From Clostridiaceae bacterium (GTDB lineage Bacteria > Bacillota > Clostridia > DSM-8532), in assembly GCA_012842645.1 (NCBI GenBank), contig DUSJ01000355.1:1-6846 (forward strand): a DNA stretch of 6,846 nucleotides. Reading direction: 5' to 3'. Positions 1 to 5,121 of the stretch are shown piece by piece (positions within the stretch are counted from its first letter, which is position 1; each line of letters begins with the position of its first letter). Under the pieces are notes generated by a model. That model had not been told where the DNA came from and made no database searches. It saw nothing but the letters and a program-made list of their open reading frames with translations. Both the position numbers and the translations under genes were made by a program.

Positions 1-200
1 AAACCCATAAGACAACGCCAAGCCGTGTCGAACGCGCTATCCGCCATGCCATAGAGGTTGCCTGGAACAGGGGGAAGGTCGATACCATCAACGATCTGTT
101 CGGCTATACCATTAACACCAGGAAGGGCAAACCGACCAATTCAGAGTTTATAGCCATGGTAGCCGACACCCTCAGGCTCAGCGAAAAAATCGCCAACTGA
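1..200 (+). CDS. spo0A: Spo0A, C-terminal 65 residues (5' end outside window)
   Basis: Reading from base 3 gives 65 codons ending in TGA at 198-200. The peptide contains [15 protein letters not shown], then DLFGYTI and [17 protein letters not shown], which are hallmarks of the Spo0A DNA-binding domain. Spo0A is the cytoplasmic response regulator that, when phosphorylated through the phosphorelay, binds 0A boxes and starts sporulation. This fragment covers the last helices of the effector domain; the receiver domain and start lie upstream of the window. The C-terminus is full length for the family and shows no sign of truncation. The last sense codon and the stop lie inside a 26-27 bp sequence repeated at 4950-4976, the target duplication of the element that follows, so the insertion left the coding end unchanged. 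Identification rests on recalled family sequence and is confident. Confidence 0.96.
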   Translation, partial: THKTTPSRVERAIRHAIEVAWNRGKVDTINDLFGYTINTRKGKPTNSEFIAMVADTLRLSEKIAN

Positions 201-221
201 ATAATTCTAAAATATTTTGCT
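195..221 (+). repeat. Left target-site duplication (26-27 bp) over the spo0A stop codon
   Basis: These 27 bases are identical to 4950-4976. The repeat starts with the AAC codon and TGA stop of spo0A and contains the palindrome AAAATATTTT at 209-218. Flanking bases differ at both ends. The final T can equally be assigned to the inverted repeat, so the true duplication is 26 or 27 bp. Confidence 0.9.
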
Positions 222-243
222 GTCAAGCGTTTGTGATTTTGTC
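221..243 (+). repeat. Left terminal inverted repeat of the IS1202-type element
   Basis: Aligns with the reverse complement of 4927-4949 without gaps at 18 of 23 positions, with mismatches at positions 4, 6, 7, 13 and 18. Both ends begin TGT and finish ATTGTC/TTTGTC. No second copy of this end was seen between the transposase and the passenger gene. Confidence 0.82.
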
Positions 244-286
244 TTGTAATTTTAAGCAACATTAGCTGGGAAATATTCTTTCAAAA

Positions 287-294
287 AGGCAAGC
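287..294. repeat. Left 8-bp target duplication of the IS256 element
   Basis: AGGCAAGC, identical to 2369-2376. Joining the sequence left of 295 to that right of 2376 restores a continuous terminator region of the host element. Confidence 0.85.
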
Positions 295-319
295 GGGAGT
301 GTAAATAATTTTGTGTACG
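295..319 (+). repeat. Left terminal inverted repeat of the IS256 element
   Basis: Starts GGGAGTGTAAAT and continues AATTTTGTGTACG. It matches the reverse complement of 2344-2368 at 19 of 25 positions. GTGTAAA followed by TTTTGTGTA is a familiar style of end for IS256-family elements in Firmicutes. Confidence 0.8.
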
Positions 320-715
320 GGAATTTTATGTCAACACTTCTTTAGCAAGTAATTTTGGTTGCAGTGGTTTACAGAATAAAGCTCTGCATAGTTCTTCTAT
401 TTATATTGTTGCCATTATTTTTAAGTTTTATGCATGGTTATGAATAAAAATGGCAATAATATTACTTCCCCGCAAATAGATTTCTTTGAAGAAAGAAATT
501 TATTCATATGTTATTGGCACGTATATAGTCAGGTTCATGTGCCCATAATTTTGCTGAAGCCCGGCAATGTCCGAAAACCTGCCCTGCGGGAACGCAACAG
601 GGAACCTGCAACCGGGCTGAAGTGTTATCTGGAGCAGTATTTACTACACACTTCCAGGAAGTGTAGAAAATTCTATATCAGACTCTAAATTTTTATCCGT
701 AAAGGAGAGGACACA
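320..715. other. Left part of the extra DNA in the IS256 element; no convincing gene, several hairpins
   Basis: An 84-codon ORF on the plus strand (434-688) is open but has no ribosome binding site, matches no family I know and overlaps several inverted repeats, so I do not call it as a gene. Visible structures are: a 12-bp stem with one G·U pair (405-416 with 449-460); an outer stem AGCCCGG/CCGGGCT (558-564 with 612-618) enclosing CCCTG/CAGGG (582-586 with 598-602); and a hairpin at 644-666 with arms reading into CTACAC and GTGTAG. None is followed by a T-run. The cluster at 558-666 could be a structured RNA or the leader of the gene at 716, but I cannot assign it to a known class. Confidence 0.35.
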
Positions 716-961
716 TTGTTCAACTTCAGTGCCAACCACATTGAAATACTTGATATTAGGAAATATGACAAATGCACCGTATACATTACCAGGGACGTTG
801 ACACCAACCGCTGTTATAAAGCCTATGACTATTCCGGCACATTAGGCATGCGGCACGGCAAGATCTATTGCATATCCGGCAAGGTCAACTCCGCCGATAA
901 GCTTTATTTAGTGCTGGAACACTGTAAAGAAGACCATCGGTATTGCACCGCATCCTTATGA
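716..961 (+). CDS. Small hypothetical protein, 81 aa, in the extra DNA of the IS256 element
   Basis: The start is TTG at 716, supported by a strong Shine-Dalgarno run AAAGGAGAGG ending about 6 bases upstream; TGA ends at 961. I do not recognise the protein. It is soluble-looking, with four cysteines (near residues 20, 33, 52 and 69) plus one near the end, and many charged and aromatic residues. A central YKAYDYSGTLGMRHGKIYCI segment could be a beta-rich fold. There is no signal peptide, membrane segment or helix-turn-helix visible. It runs opposite to the IS256 transposase and converges on it, with 97 bp between the two stops. It lies inside the element ends, so it would move with the element: a passenger by position. 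The ribosome binding site argues for a real gene; the lack of any family match keeps confidence moderate. Confidence 0.55.
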   Translation: MFNFSANHIEILDIRKYDKCTVYITRDVDTNRCYKAYDYSGTLGMRHGKIYCISGKVNSADKLYLVLEHCKEDHRYCTASL

Positions 962-993
962 AATTGTCAAGGTTCACGCAAAGTTTTGCAGGC

Positions 994-1020
994 TTACGGG
1001 CCGATCATCAGATCCGTCCG
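994..1020 (-). pseudogene. Possible remnant of the 3' end of an IS1202-type transposase
   Basis: On the minus strand this reads R-T-D-L-M-I-G-P-stop. The intact transposase of the outer element ends R-A-D-L-M-T-G-T-stop at 3442-3468. The DNA agrees at 18 of 21 positions (1001-1021 against 3449-3469), in the same frame and with the same distance to the stop. Both stops are followed by a small hairpin. Upstream of this stretch I see no further similarity, so at most a few codons survive. Chance similarity is possible. Confidence 0.3.
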
Positions 1021-1058
1021 GAAATTAGGACAATCCCTTAAACGCCGGAGATGCCAAT

Positions 1059-2279
1059 CTACTCAATGCAAACCTCCAGCCGGCCCGGATATTGGATCAT
1101 CAACTGGCTCAACACCCGGTCCCAGTTCTTATACCGCTGTGTCCACTTTTGCATCACATTCTTTGATGCCAGGTATAGCATTTTTTCCAAAGAAGCATCC
1201 GATGGAAACATCGTCTTCGATTTGGTCACCTTGCGGTATTGCCGGTGCAAACCCTCGATAATATTTGTCGTATAGATGATTTTGCGCACCTCTTCGGGAA
1301 ACTTGTAGAACGGGCTTAACACATCCCAGTTGTTTTCCCAGCTGCGAATGGCAAACGGATAGCTTTTACCCCACTTCTCCTTCAATTCATAAAGCTTTTC
1401 CAGAGCAACTTCCTCATTAATTGCCTGATAAACAGCTTTGAAGTCTTTACTGACAGCCTTTACATCCTTGTAGGATACATATTTGAAGGAATTACGCAGT
1501 TGATGGATGATGCACCTTTGGATCTCCGCCTTCGGAAAAGCTGCAATGATTGCCTCCTTAAGCCCCGTAAGGCCATCCACGCAAAACAGCAGGACATCCT
1601 GCACACCCCTGTTTTTAAGGTCGTTCATTACTCCCAGCCAGAATTTTGAGGTTTCACTCTCCCCAATCCAGATGCCGAGTATATCTTTGTTCCCTTCCAC
1701 GGTTACGCCCATCACAACGTAGGATGCCCGGTTTAAAATCCTCCCGCCTTCCTTAACCCGATAGTGGACGGCATCCATGAAAATGAACGGGTATACCGCA
1801 TCCAGCGGCCTTTCCTGCCATTCCTTAATCTCAGGAGTGATTCGCTCTGTAATCCTTGAGACCATTTCGGCGGATAGCTCGATTCCATACAACTCCCGTA
1901 TCTGCTCCCCAATATCCCGGGTCGACATCCCCCTGGCGTAAAGGGAAATCACTTTCTCTTCAATCCCGGATACATTGCGCTGATATTTAGGAATAATCTT
2001 TGGCTCAAATTCACCTTTGCGATCCCTAGGTACCTGAATCTCAACTTCCCCAAATTCACTTTTTAACGTTTTGGATGTATAACCGTTGCGGCTGTTGTCG
2101 GTATTCTTGGCACTCCGTTCTTCTTTGCCGTACCCCAAATTCGCCTCTAATTCGGCTTCCAGCAATTCTTGTATCACATCCTTGAAAATATCCTTGAGGT
2201 ATGCGGTAACATCCGACACACTTTGGAAATTATTTCCCCGTACCAGGGCTTTTACTTGCTCTTTTGTGAGCATTGACAT
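1059..2279 (-). CDS. IS256-family (mutator-type) transposase, intact
   Basis: This 406-aa DDE transposase is the normal length for IS256 enzymes, which cut and join DNA through a circular intermediate and duplicate 8-9 bp of target. Catalytic residues fit the family: D169 in FIFMDAVHYRVK, D235 in LLFCVDGLTG and E342 in TTNIIEGLHRQYRK. The conserved C-x-x-H block before the last acidic residue is RCIIHQLRNS (C256, H259). An N-terminal region with NSRNGYTSKTLKSEFGEVEI and VPRDRKGEFEP is also typical. A start codon 24 bases further upstream (2303) is open, but the ATG at 2277-2279 is preferred because AAGGAGGAG sits 6 bases before it. No frameshift or missing motif is seen, so the enzyme is probably active. 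It lies on the same strand as the two genes of the outer element and downstream of them. Confidence 0.95.
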   Translation of the reverse strand: MSMLTKEQVKALVRGNNFQSVSDVTAYLKDIFKDVIQELLEAELEANLGYGKEERSAKNTDNSRNGYTSKTLKSEFGEVEIQVPRDRKGEFEPKIIPKYQRNVSGIEEKVISLYARGMSTRDIGEQIRELYGIELSAEMVSRITERITPEIKEWQERPLDAVYPFIFMDAVHYRVKEGGRILNRASYVVMGVTVEGNKDILGIWIGESETSKFWLGVMNDLKNRGVQDVLLFCVDGLTGLKEAIIAAFPKAEIQRCIIHQLRNSFKYVSYKDVKAVSKDFKAVYQAINEEVALEKLYELKEKWGKSYPFAIRSWENNWDVLSPFYKFPEEVRKIIYTTNIIEGLHRQYRKVTKSKTMFPSDASLEKMLYLASKNVMQKWTQRYKNWDRVLSQLMIQYPGRLEVCIE

Positions 2280-2343
2280 AATATTCTCCTCCTTGGCTTT
2301 CATTATTGCTAATTCTTGCCAAGAAGGAGACTTTTTATTCTTT

Positions 2344-2368
2344 CATACACAAAATTCATTACATCCTC
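2344..2368 (-). repeat. Right terminal inverted repeat of the IS256 element
   Basis: Read on the minus strand it starts GAGGATGTAATG and continues AATTTTGTGTATG. It lies 64 bp upstream of the IS256 transposase start, so the promoter probably lies inside or close to this end. Confidence 0.8.
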
Positions 2369-2376
2369 AGGCAAGC
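2369..2376. repeat. Right 8-bp target duplication of the IS256 element
   Basis: AGGCAAGC, identical to 287-294. Its last four bases are the start of the hairpin stem at 2373-2411, so the insertion occurred in the edge of a terminator-like structure. Confidence 0.85.
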
Positions 2377-2411
2377 CCTTTTTAATCCTCAAACCGAGGT
2401 AAAAAGGGCTT
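2373..2411 (-). terminator. Terminator-like hairpin separated from its T-run by the IS256 insertion
   Basis: A perfect 12-bp stem (2373-2384 with 2400-2411, AAGCCCTTTTTA/TAAAAAGGGCTT) is extended by CCTC/GAGG inside. It lies downstream of the pRiA4b-like gene on the minus strand. Joining across the IS256 insertion, the minus strand would read stem, then GCCTTTTTG, a plausible T-run. In the present sequence the stem is followed by GCCTGAGGATG, the IS256 end, and the T-run lies at 283-287 on the far side of the element. On the plus strand the stem is followed by CTTTTAG, a weak tail. Confidence 0.7.
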
Positions 2412-2480
2412 CTTTTAGCTGTAAGCATATTTTAAAACAATACACTAAAACAATCAGAATCATGCTCCGGAACAGGTTAA

Positions 2481-2546
2481 AGCAAGCTATAGCAACTCTA
2501 ACTTGTTACAGTGTTAGCATAAGCTGGTTTCGAGCAATAGCTTGCT
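2481..2546. other. Inverted-repeat-rich stretch between the passenger gene and its terminator
   Basis: Outer arms AGCAAGCTATAGC (2481-2493) and GCAATAGCTTGCT (2534-2546) pair at 12 of 13 positions. Inside them CTAAC/GTTAG and AGCT/GAGC-type short arms could form two further hairpins, giving a branched fold. There is no T-run. The 180 bases between 2412 and 2594 hold no gene that I can support. The function is unknown: it could be a 3' structure of the passenger transcript. Confidence 0.3.
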
Positions 2547-2594
2547 GTTCAACATATATATCCGGTGATTAGGCATCGTGTTTGGTATAATTAT

Positions 2595-3368
2595 TTAATT
2601 AACGCCTTTTCGGGGTTTTAGATACTTCCGTTCAAGAATATCCATTGACCTCTCTGTGGGTTCCATATTGCGTTCATAAATGTCTGAATATATGCGAGGA
2701 ACTTTCAAGAGCCTGAAATTCATGTCATTAATATCAAAATGGTTAAGGTCTAAATCATCTACACCCAGCCATTCCCGGTACATATTGTATTCTTCGCCTT
2801 TTTTCTTTTTGAAGGCTTTAGCCAGTTTTTCAAGTCCTCCTACACCACCACAGTCCTCAATGATGCCATACCCTTCTCCTTCGAGTACTCGGGGAAGAAA
2901 CCTCCCCGGCAGGTTATCATCCTCAAATATGCGTTCAAGGGTGACATCTACAATCCAGTTGTCGCCGAAATCATAGAAAAATACCAGCCTGGAATCTGGC
3001 ACTGTTATGACATGCTTTAATTTATGCTCAGTAATGTCATATACTTTTTCGTCCTCATCCCGGTAAAGGTATGTATCCTCCGTAATGATTTCAAATATTC
3101 CATTCTCTTCAGTTTCGTTAAACGGATCGTCTGCAAATAACTTGTTGTATTCACTATCGCCCAGCCTTTTGCGAAGAGCCATAATTAGGTTCTCTCTGAA
3201 AGGCACTTCAATGCGAAACAGGTGGTTTGCCTGCATTTCAAACAATGTCATCAGAATGTATCCCAAGCGAGCCATAGTAATATTGTTGGCGACCTGAAAC
3301 CTACGCCATATTTTAGGCTGGTAATCCCTTAATTGCGCATAGAGCTCATAGATAGGATTTGATGCCAT
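2595..3368 (-). CDS. Plasmid pRiA4b ORF-3-like family protein, passenger of the IS1202-type element
   Basis: The 257-aa protein opens with IYELYAQLRDYQPKIWRRFQV (residues 6-26), the signature start of the pRiA4b ORF-3-like family. It continues with VFFYDFGDNWIVDVTLERI (129-147) and then EDCGGVGGLEKLAKAF (171-186), the family's other two conserved blocks. The molecular function of this family is not established; members occur on plasmids, mobile elements and chromosomes. The insert between blocks (about 60-120) is acidic and longer than the minimal domain. A GTG at 3404 is in frame, but the ATG at 3366-3368 is chosen because GGAGGA lies 8 bases upstream. A TATAAT-type box lies at 3401-3396, inside a block nearly identical to one upstream of the transposase. 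The gene lies 74 bp downstream of the transposase stop on the same strand, within the element ends. Confidence 0.88.
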   Translation of the reverse strand: MASNPIYELYAQLRDYQPKIWRRFQVANNITMARLGYILMTLFEMQANHLFRIEVPFRENLIMALRKRLGDSEYNKLFADDPFNETEENGIFEIITEDTYLYRDEDEKVYDITEHKLKHVITVPDSRLVFFYDFGDNWIVDVTLERIFEDDNLPGRFLPRVLEGEGYGIIEDCGGVGGLEKLAKAFKKKKGEEYNMYREWLGVDDLDLNHFDINDMNFRLLKVPRIYSDIYERNMEPTERSMDILERKYLKPRKGVN

Positions 3369-3395
3369 GGTACAATCCTCCTCCCAGTGATTCAT

Positions 3396-3411
3396 ATTAT
3401 ACACTAAATCA
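3396..3411 (-). promoter_or_regulatory. Promoter-like block upstream of the pRiA4b-like gene
   Basis: On the minus strand the block reads TGATTTAGTGTATAAT, ending in a perfect -10 hexamer 27 bases before the chosen start codon. It matches the block upstream of the transposase (4872-4887) at 15 of 16 positions. A clear -35 hexamer is not visible at the usual spacing. Confidence 0.5.
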
Positions 3412-3415
3412 CAGC

Positions 3416-3442
3416 AGTGGCGAAGGATATGCTTTCGCTACT
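3416..3442. other. Hairpin between transposase stop and passenger gene
   Basis: Arms AGTGGCGAA (3416-3424) and TTCGCTACT (3434-3442) pair except for one position and overlap the last base of the transposase stop codon. No T-run follows on either strand, so it is at best a weak terminator or an mRNA end structure between the two genes. Confidence 0.3.
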
Positions 3443-4842
3443 TAGGTTCCGGTCATCAGATCCGCGCGGTGCACCTGCTTTTGCTTGAATTGGTCGAATA
3501 AGCTTTTCCTCCATGGGTGGCTCACGGGAGGGATGTACTTTGCGATAGGTTTTACCTTGGGTTCCCTGAAATCAAAGTTCCGGGACGTTTGCTCATGCTC
3601 AGGAATTTCTTCCATAGCATAAACCCGATCTTCCACACTAAAGTACAGGTTATTATCAAAAGTACGTATAACAAGCCCTTCTGTACCCTTGTGAAAGTAA
3701 ACAAGGAGACCGCTTTGATTGACAGTACGGTAATATTTGTTGAAAAATCTGATAGAATGACCGCTGTCTACCTTACGACTGGTCAGTATAGCCAGAGTGA
3801 GGTTTGCTTTTTCCTGTGTGGGTTTGTTTTCAAATACGGACTGCATGCGGTTGTGATCAAGTGCAAACCGCTTGTTGAACCGGGGAAGGTACTGTTTAAG
3901 GTATTCGTTCGCCTGCTCTATAGTGGTTACACCCGCAAGCCTTAACAGGACCGGAAGGCGTGATTGCAATGTCCAAAACATGCGCTCCACACGTCCCTTT
4001 GCTTGTGATATGCTAGTAGTCTTAATCTCAACGCCGAGTGTCTTGCAGGCGTATGCGAATTGCGTGTAAGTGTCGTTTTCGTCCAGCCCGCCGCCTTTTT
4101 TCTTGAACTCAAATATTGTTCGCCTGTCTGTATAGAACATGAGTGGTATGCCATAGTCCATTAGTATCTGCCAGAATACATTGTAATAGCCATTCAGGGT
4201 TTCTCCCTTATCAAACCAGGCACCGGTAATCATCCCTGTCGCATCGTCTACCGCTATGTGAAGTGTGGTTTGTGCACCTCCAAACCATGTATATACGCAT
4301 GCGTCCATTTGCTGCATTTCCCCAAAATATGCACAACGCGGACGCCTGGCATGAGCATCTTCAATATCTACAATCAGTGACTGAATCCTTTTTTCTTCCC
4401 GGGAAGTGACCGCTGCCTTTTTCATCTCTTCCAGAAGCTTTCGAACATTTTTCTTTGTTTTCTTGGTAGCCTGGGGAGATAGAAGATATTGCCCCATGAG
4501 TAGTTTTCTGACTACAGCCTCAGAGACTTTTATGCCTTCAAATTCCTGAAGCAGCTCTGTAAAGTGCTGGTAAGTCGCATCGTAGTATTTAGTTCTGTAA
4601 AGGTCAATAATTGACTCCTTAACCTCATCACTAAGCGCATGCACAGGTTTTCGTCCCTTATTGCCATGCACAAAAAATTCCTTGCCATAAATTTTATAGC
4701 CTTTTATGTACCGGTCAATACTGCGCCTTGTACAACAAAGCTTTTTTGCTGCCCGGCTTTTGTTCCCGTTCTGTTCGACCAGTTCCTTTATTACCTCATA
4801 CTTCTCTTGTCCATCCACAGTTAATTCAATCCTCCGCATCAT
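3442..4842 (-). CDS. IS1202/ISNCY-type DDE transposase, intact
   Basis: This 466-aa protein has an N-terminal helix-turn-helix region (about 23-48, NGNKSRAAKKLCCTRRSIDRY), a basic linker, and an rve-type catalytic core. D180 lies in QQMDACVYTWFGG, D239 in MFYTDRRTIF and E287 in KGRVERMFWTLQSRLP. A C-terminal beta-rich segment follows. Size, motif contexts and the 26-27 bp flanking duplication agree with IS1202 (ISNCY group) enzymes. It presumably cuts at the 23-bp ends and inserts with a long staggered cut. GTG at 4848 is also in frame; I prefer the ATG at 4840-4842 because GGGG lies 5 bases upstream, though the next ATG (4839) is possible. No frameshift or lost catalytic residue is seen. IS481/IS3-like enzymes are the main alternative, but their target duplications are much shorter. 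Confidence 0.88.
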   Translation of the reverse strand: MMRRIELTVDGQEKYEVIKELVEQNGNKSRAAKKLCCTRRSIDRYIKGYKIYGKEFFVHGNKGRKPVHALSDEVKESIIDLYRTKYYDATYQHFTELLQEFEGIKVSEAVVRKLLMGQYLLSPQATKKTKKNVRKLLEEMKKAAVTSREEKRIQSLIVDIEDAHARRPRCAYFGEMQQMDACVYTWFGGAQTTLHIAVDDATGMITGAWFDKGETLNGYYNVFWQILMDYGIPLMFYTDRRTIFEFKKKGGGLDENDTYTQFAYACKTLGVEIKTTSISQAKGRVERMFWTLQSRLPVLLRLAGVTTIEQANEYLKQYLPRFNKRFALDHNRMQSVFENKPTQEKANLTLAILTSRKVDSGHSIRFFNKYYRTVNQSGLLVYFHKGTEGLVIRTFDNNLYFSVEDRVYAMEEIPEHEQTSRNFDFREPKVKPIAKYIPPVSHPWRKSLFDQFKQKQVHRADLMTGT

Positions 4843-4871
4843 TTTCACCCCATATTTTTGATATGAGGTTT

Positions 4872-4887
4872 ATTATACACTACATCA
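4872..4887 (-). promoter_or_regulatory. Promoter-like block upstream of the IS1202-type transposase
   Basis: On the minus strand it reads TGATGTAGTGTATAAT and ends in a perfect -10 hexamer, about 30 bases before the start codon. It is the near-identical twin of 3396-3411. A good -35 hexamer is not evident, so transcription may be weak or need an activator. Confidence 0.5.
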
Positions 4888-4926
4888 AAACATTAAATTG
4901 AGACAAAATCACTGACGGCTTATTAT

Positions 4927-4949
4927 GACAATATCAAAAACGGATCACA
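4927..4949 (-). repeat. Right terminal inverted repeat of the IS1202-type element
   Basis: Partner of 221-243. It lies about 85 bp upstream of the transposase start, a normal distance for an IS promoter end. A second GTGATTTTGTCT motif at 4901-4912 in the same orientation may be a subterminal binding site. Confidence 0.82.
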
Positions 4950-4976
4950 AACTGAATAATTCTAAAATATTTTGCT
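4950..4976 (+). repeat. Right target-site duplication (26-27 bp)
   Basis: Exact copy of 195-221, lying immediately outside the right terminal inverted repeat. It includes a second, now non-coding, copy of the last spo0A codon and stop. The following bases are host DNA with the promoter of the zinc-ribbon gene. Confidence 0.9.
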
Positions 4977-5004
4977 TGTAATTATGGGCGATTGATGTTA
5001 TACT
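4976..5004 (+). promoter_or_regulatory. Promoter of the zinc-ribbon gene
   Basis: TTGTAA (4976-4981), a 17-bp spacer, then TATACT (4999-5004), with the extended -10 TG at 4996-4997. This is a good sigma-A-type promoter. The -35 hexamer touches the edge of the right target duplication, so the transposon stopped just short of disrupting it. Confidence 0.65.
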
Positions 5005-5055
5005 TAGTCGGTAAGTCAGTCTTATACATGGATTAATCTTTAAGTTTAGCACTCT

Positions 5056-5107
5056 TTAATTTATTTGGAGTGAACAGTAACAAAAAGACCCGATCCAAAT
5101 AAATTAA
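5056..5107 (+). promoter_or_regulatory. 5' leader hairpin abutting the ribosome binding site of the zinc-ribbon gene
   Basis: Perfect 14-bp inverted repeat: TTAATTTATTTGGA (5056-5069) and TCCAAATAAATTAA (5094-5107), with a 24-base A-rich loop. The second arm ends immediately before the Shine-Dalgarno GGAGGT (5108-5113), with the start codon at 5122. Its position suggests control of translation or mRNA stability. Both arms are AT-rich, so the stem would be temperature-sensitive. It has no T-run and is not a terminator. Confidence 0.55.
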
Positions 5108-5121
5108 GGAGGTATAGGCTA

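Larger units (their letters stand above)
295..2368 (-). mobile_element. IS256-family element with about 740 bp of extra DNA, nested in the IS1202-type element
   Basis: The left end at 295 and the inverted right end at 2368 match at 19 of 25 positions, sharing TGTAA and AATTTTGTGTA. They are flanked by an exact 8-bp duplication (AGGCAAGC at 287-294 and 2369-2376), the size expected for IS256-family transposition. The transposase lies at the right-hand side at a normal distance from its end. Its stop at 1059 is 764 bp from the left end, whereas typical IS256 members are about 1.3-1.5 kb overall. The element is 2074 bp, and the surplus includes an ORF with a good ribosome binding site at 716-961. 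No second IS256 left end was seen near 960-1058. Target and ends are direct observations; calling the extra DNA passenger DNA is an inference. Confidence 0.85.
221..4949 (-). mobile_element. IS1202/ISNCY-type transposable element with passenger gene, itself interrupted by an IS256 element
   Basis: The two ends are 23-bp imperfect inverted repeats (221-243 and 4927-4949, 18/23 matches) starting TGT and ending ACA. An exact direct repeat lies immediately outside (195-221 and 4950-4976). It is 26 bp if the element begins with the T at 221, or 27 bp if the element begins at 222. IS1202 of Streptococcus pneumoniae is known for 23-bp imperfect ends and a 27-bp target duplication, so the structure fits the transposase inside. 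The element also holds a pRiA4b ORF-3-like gene and a nested IS256 element with its own target duplication. Without the IS256 insertion it would be about 2.65 kb, against roughly 1.7 kb for IS1202. A 12-bp motif (GTGATTTTGTCT) of the left end at 233-244 recurs inverted at 4901-4912, a possible extra transposase site. Boundaries are seen directly; the family name is inferred from protein and target-duplication length. Confidence 0.85.

Noticed and set aside
195..221. A chromosomal dif (XerCD) site as insertion target
   Set aside because: The AT-rich 27-mer does not show the expected XerC/XerD half-sites, and a dif site beside spo0A would be unexpected.
1051..1722. Plus-strand ORFs across the IS256 transposase
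   Set aside because: Antisense shadows of an intact conserved transposase.
3405..3441. An internal left end of a basic IS1202 element just after the transposase
   Set aside because: No sequence resembling the terminal TGT…ATTTTGTC repeat is present there, so the passenger gene lies inside a single pair of ends.
3517..4154. ORFs opposite or out of frame to the IS1202-type transposase
   Set aside because: They are shadows of a gene with clear catalytic motifs and have no ribosome binding sites or family features.
195..4976. 27-bp direct repeats as att sites of an integrative element or prophage
   Set aside because: No tyrosine or serine integrase lies between them, while an IS1202-type DDE transposase with matching inverted ends does. 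The length fits that family's target duplication.
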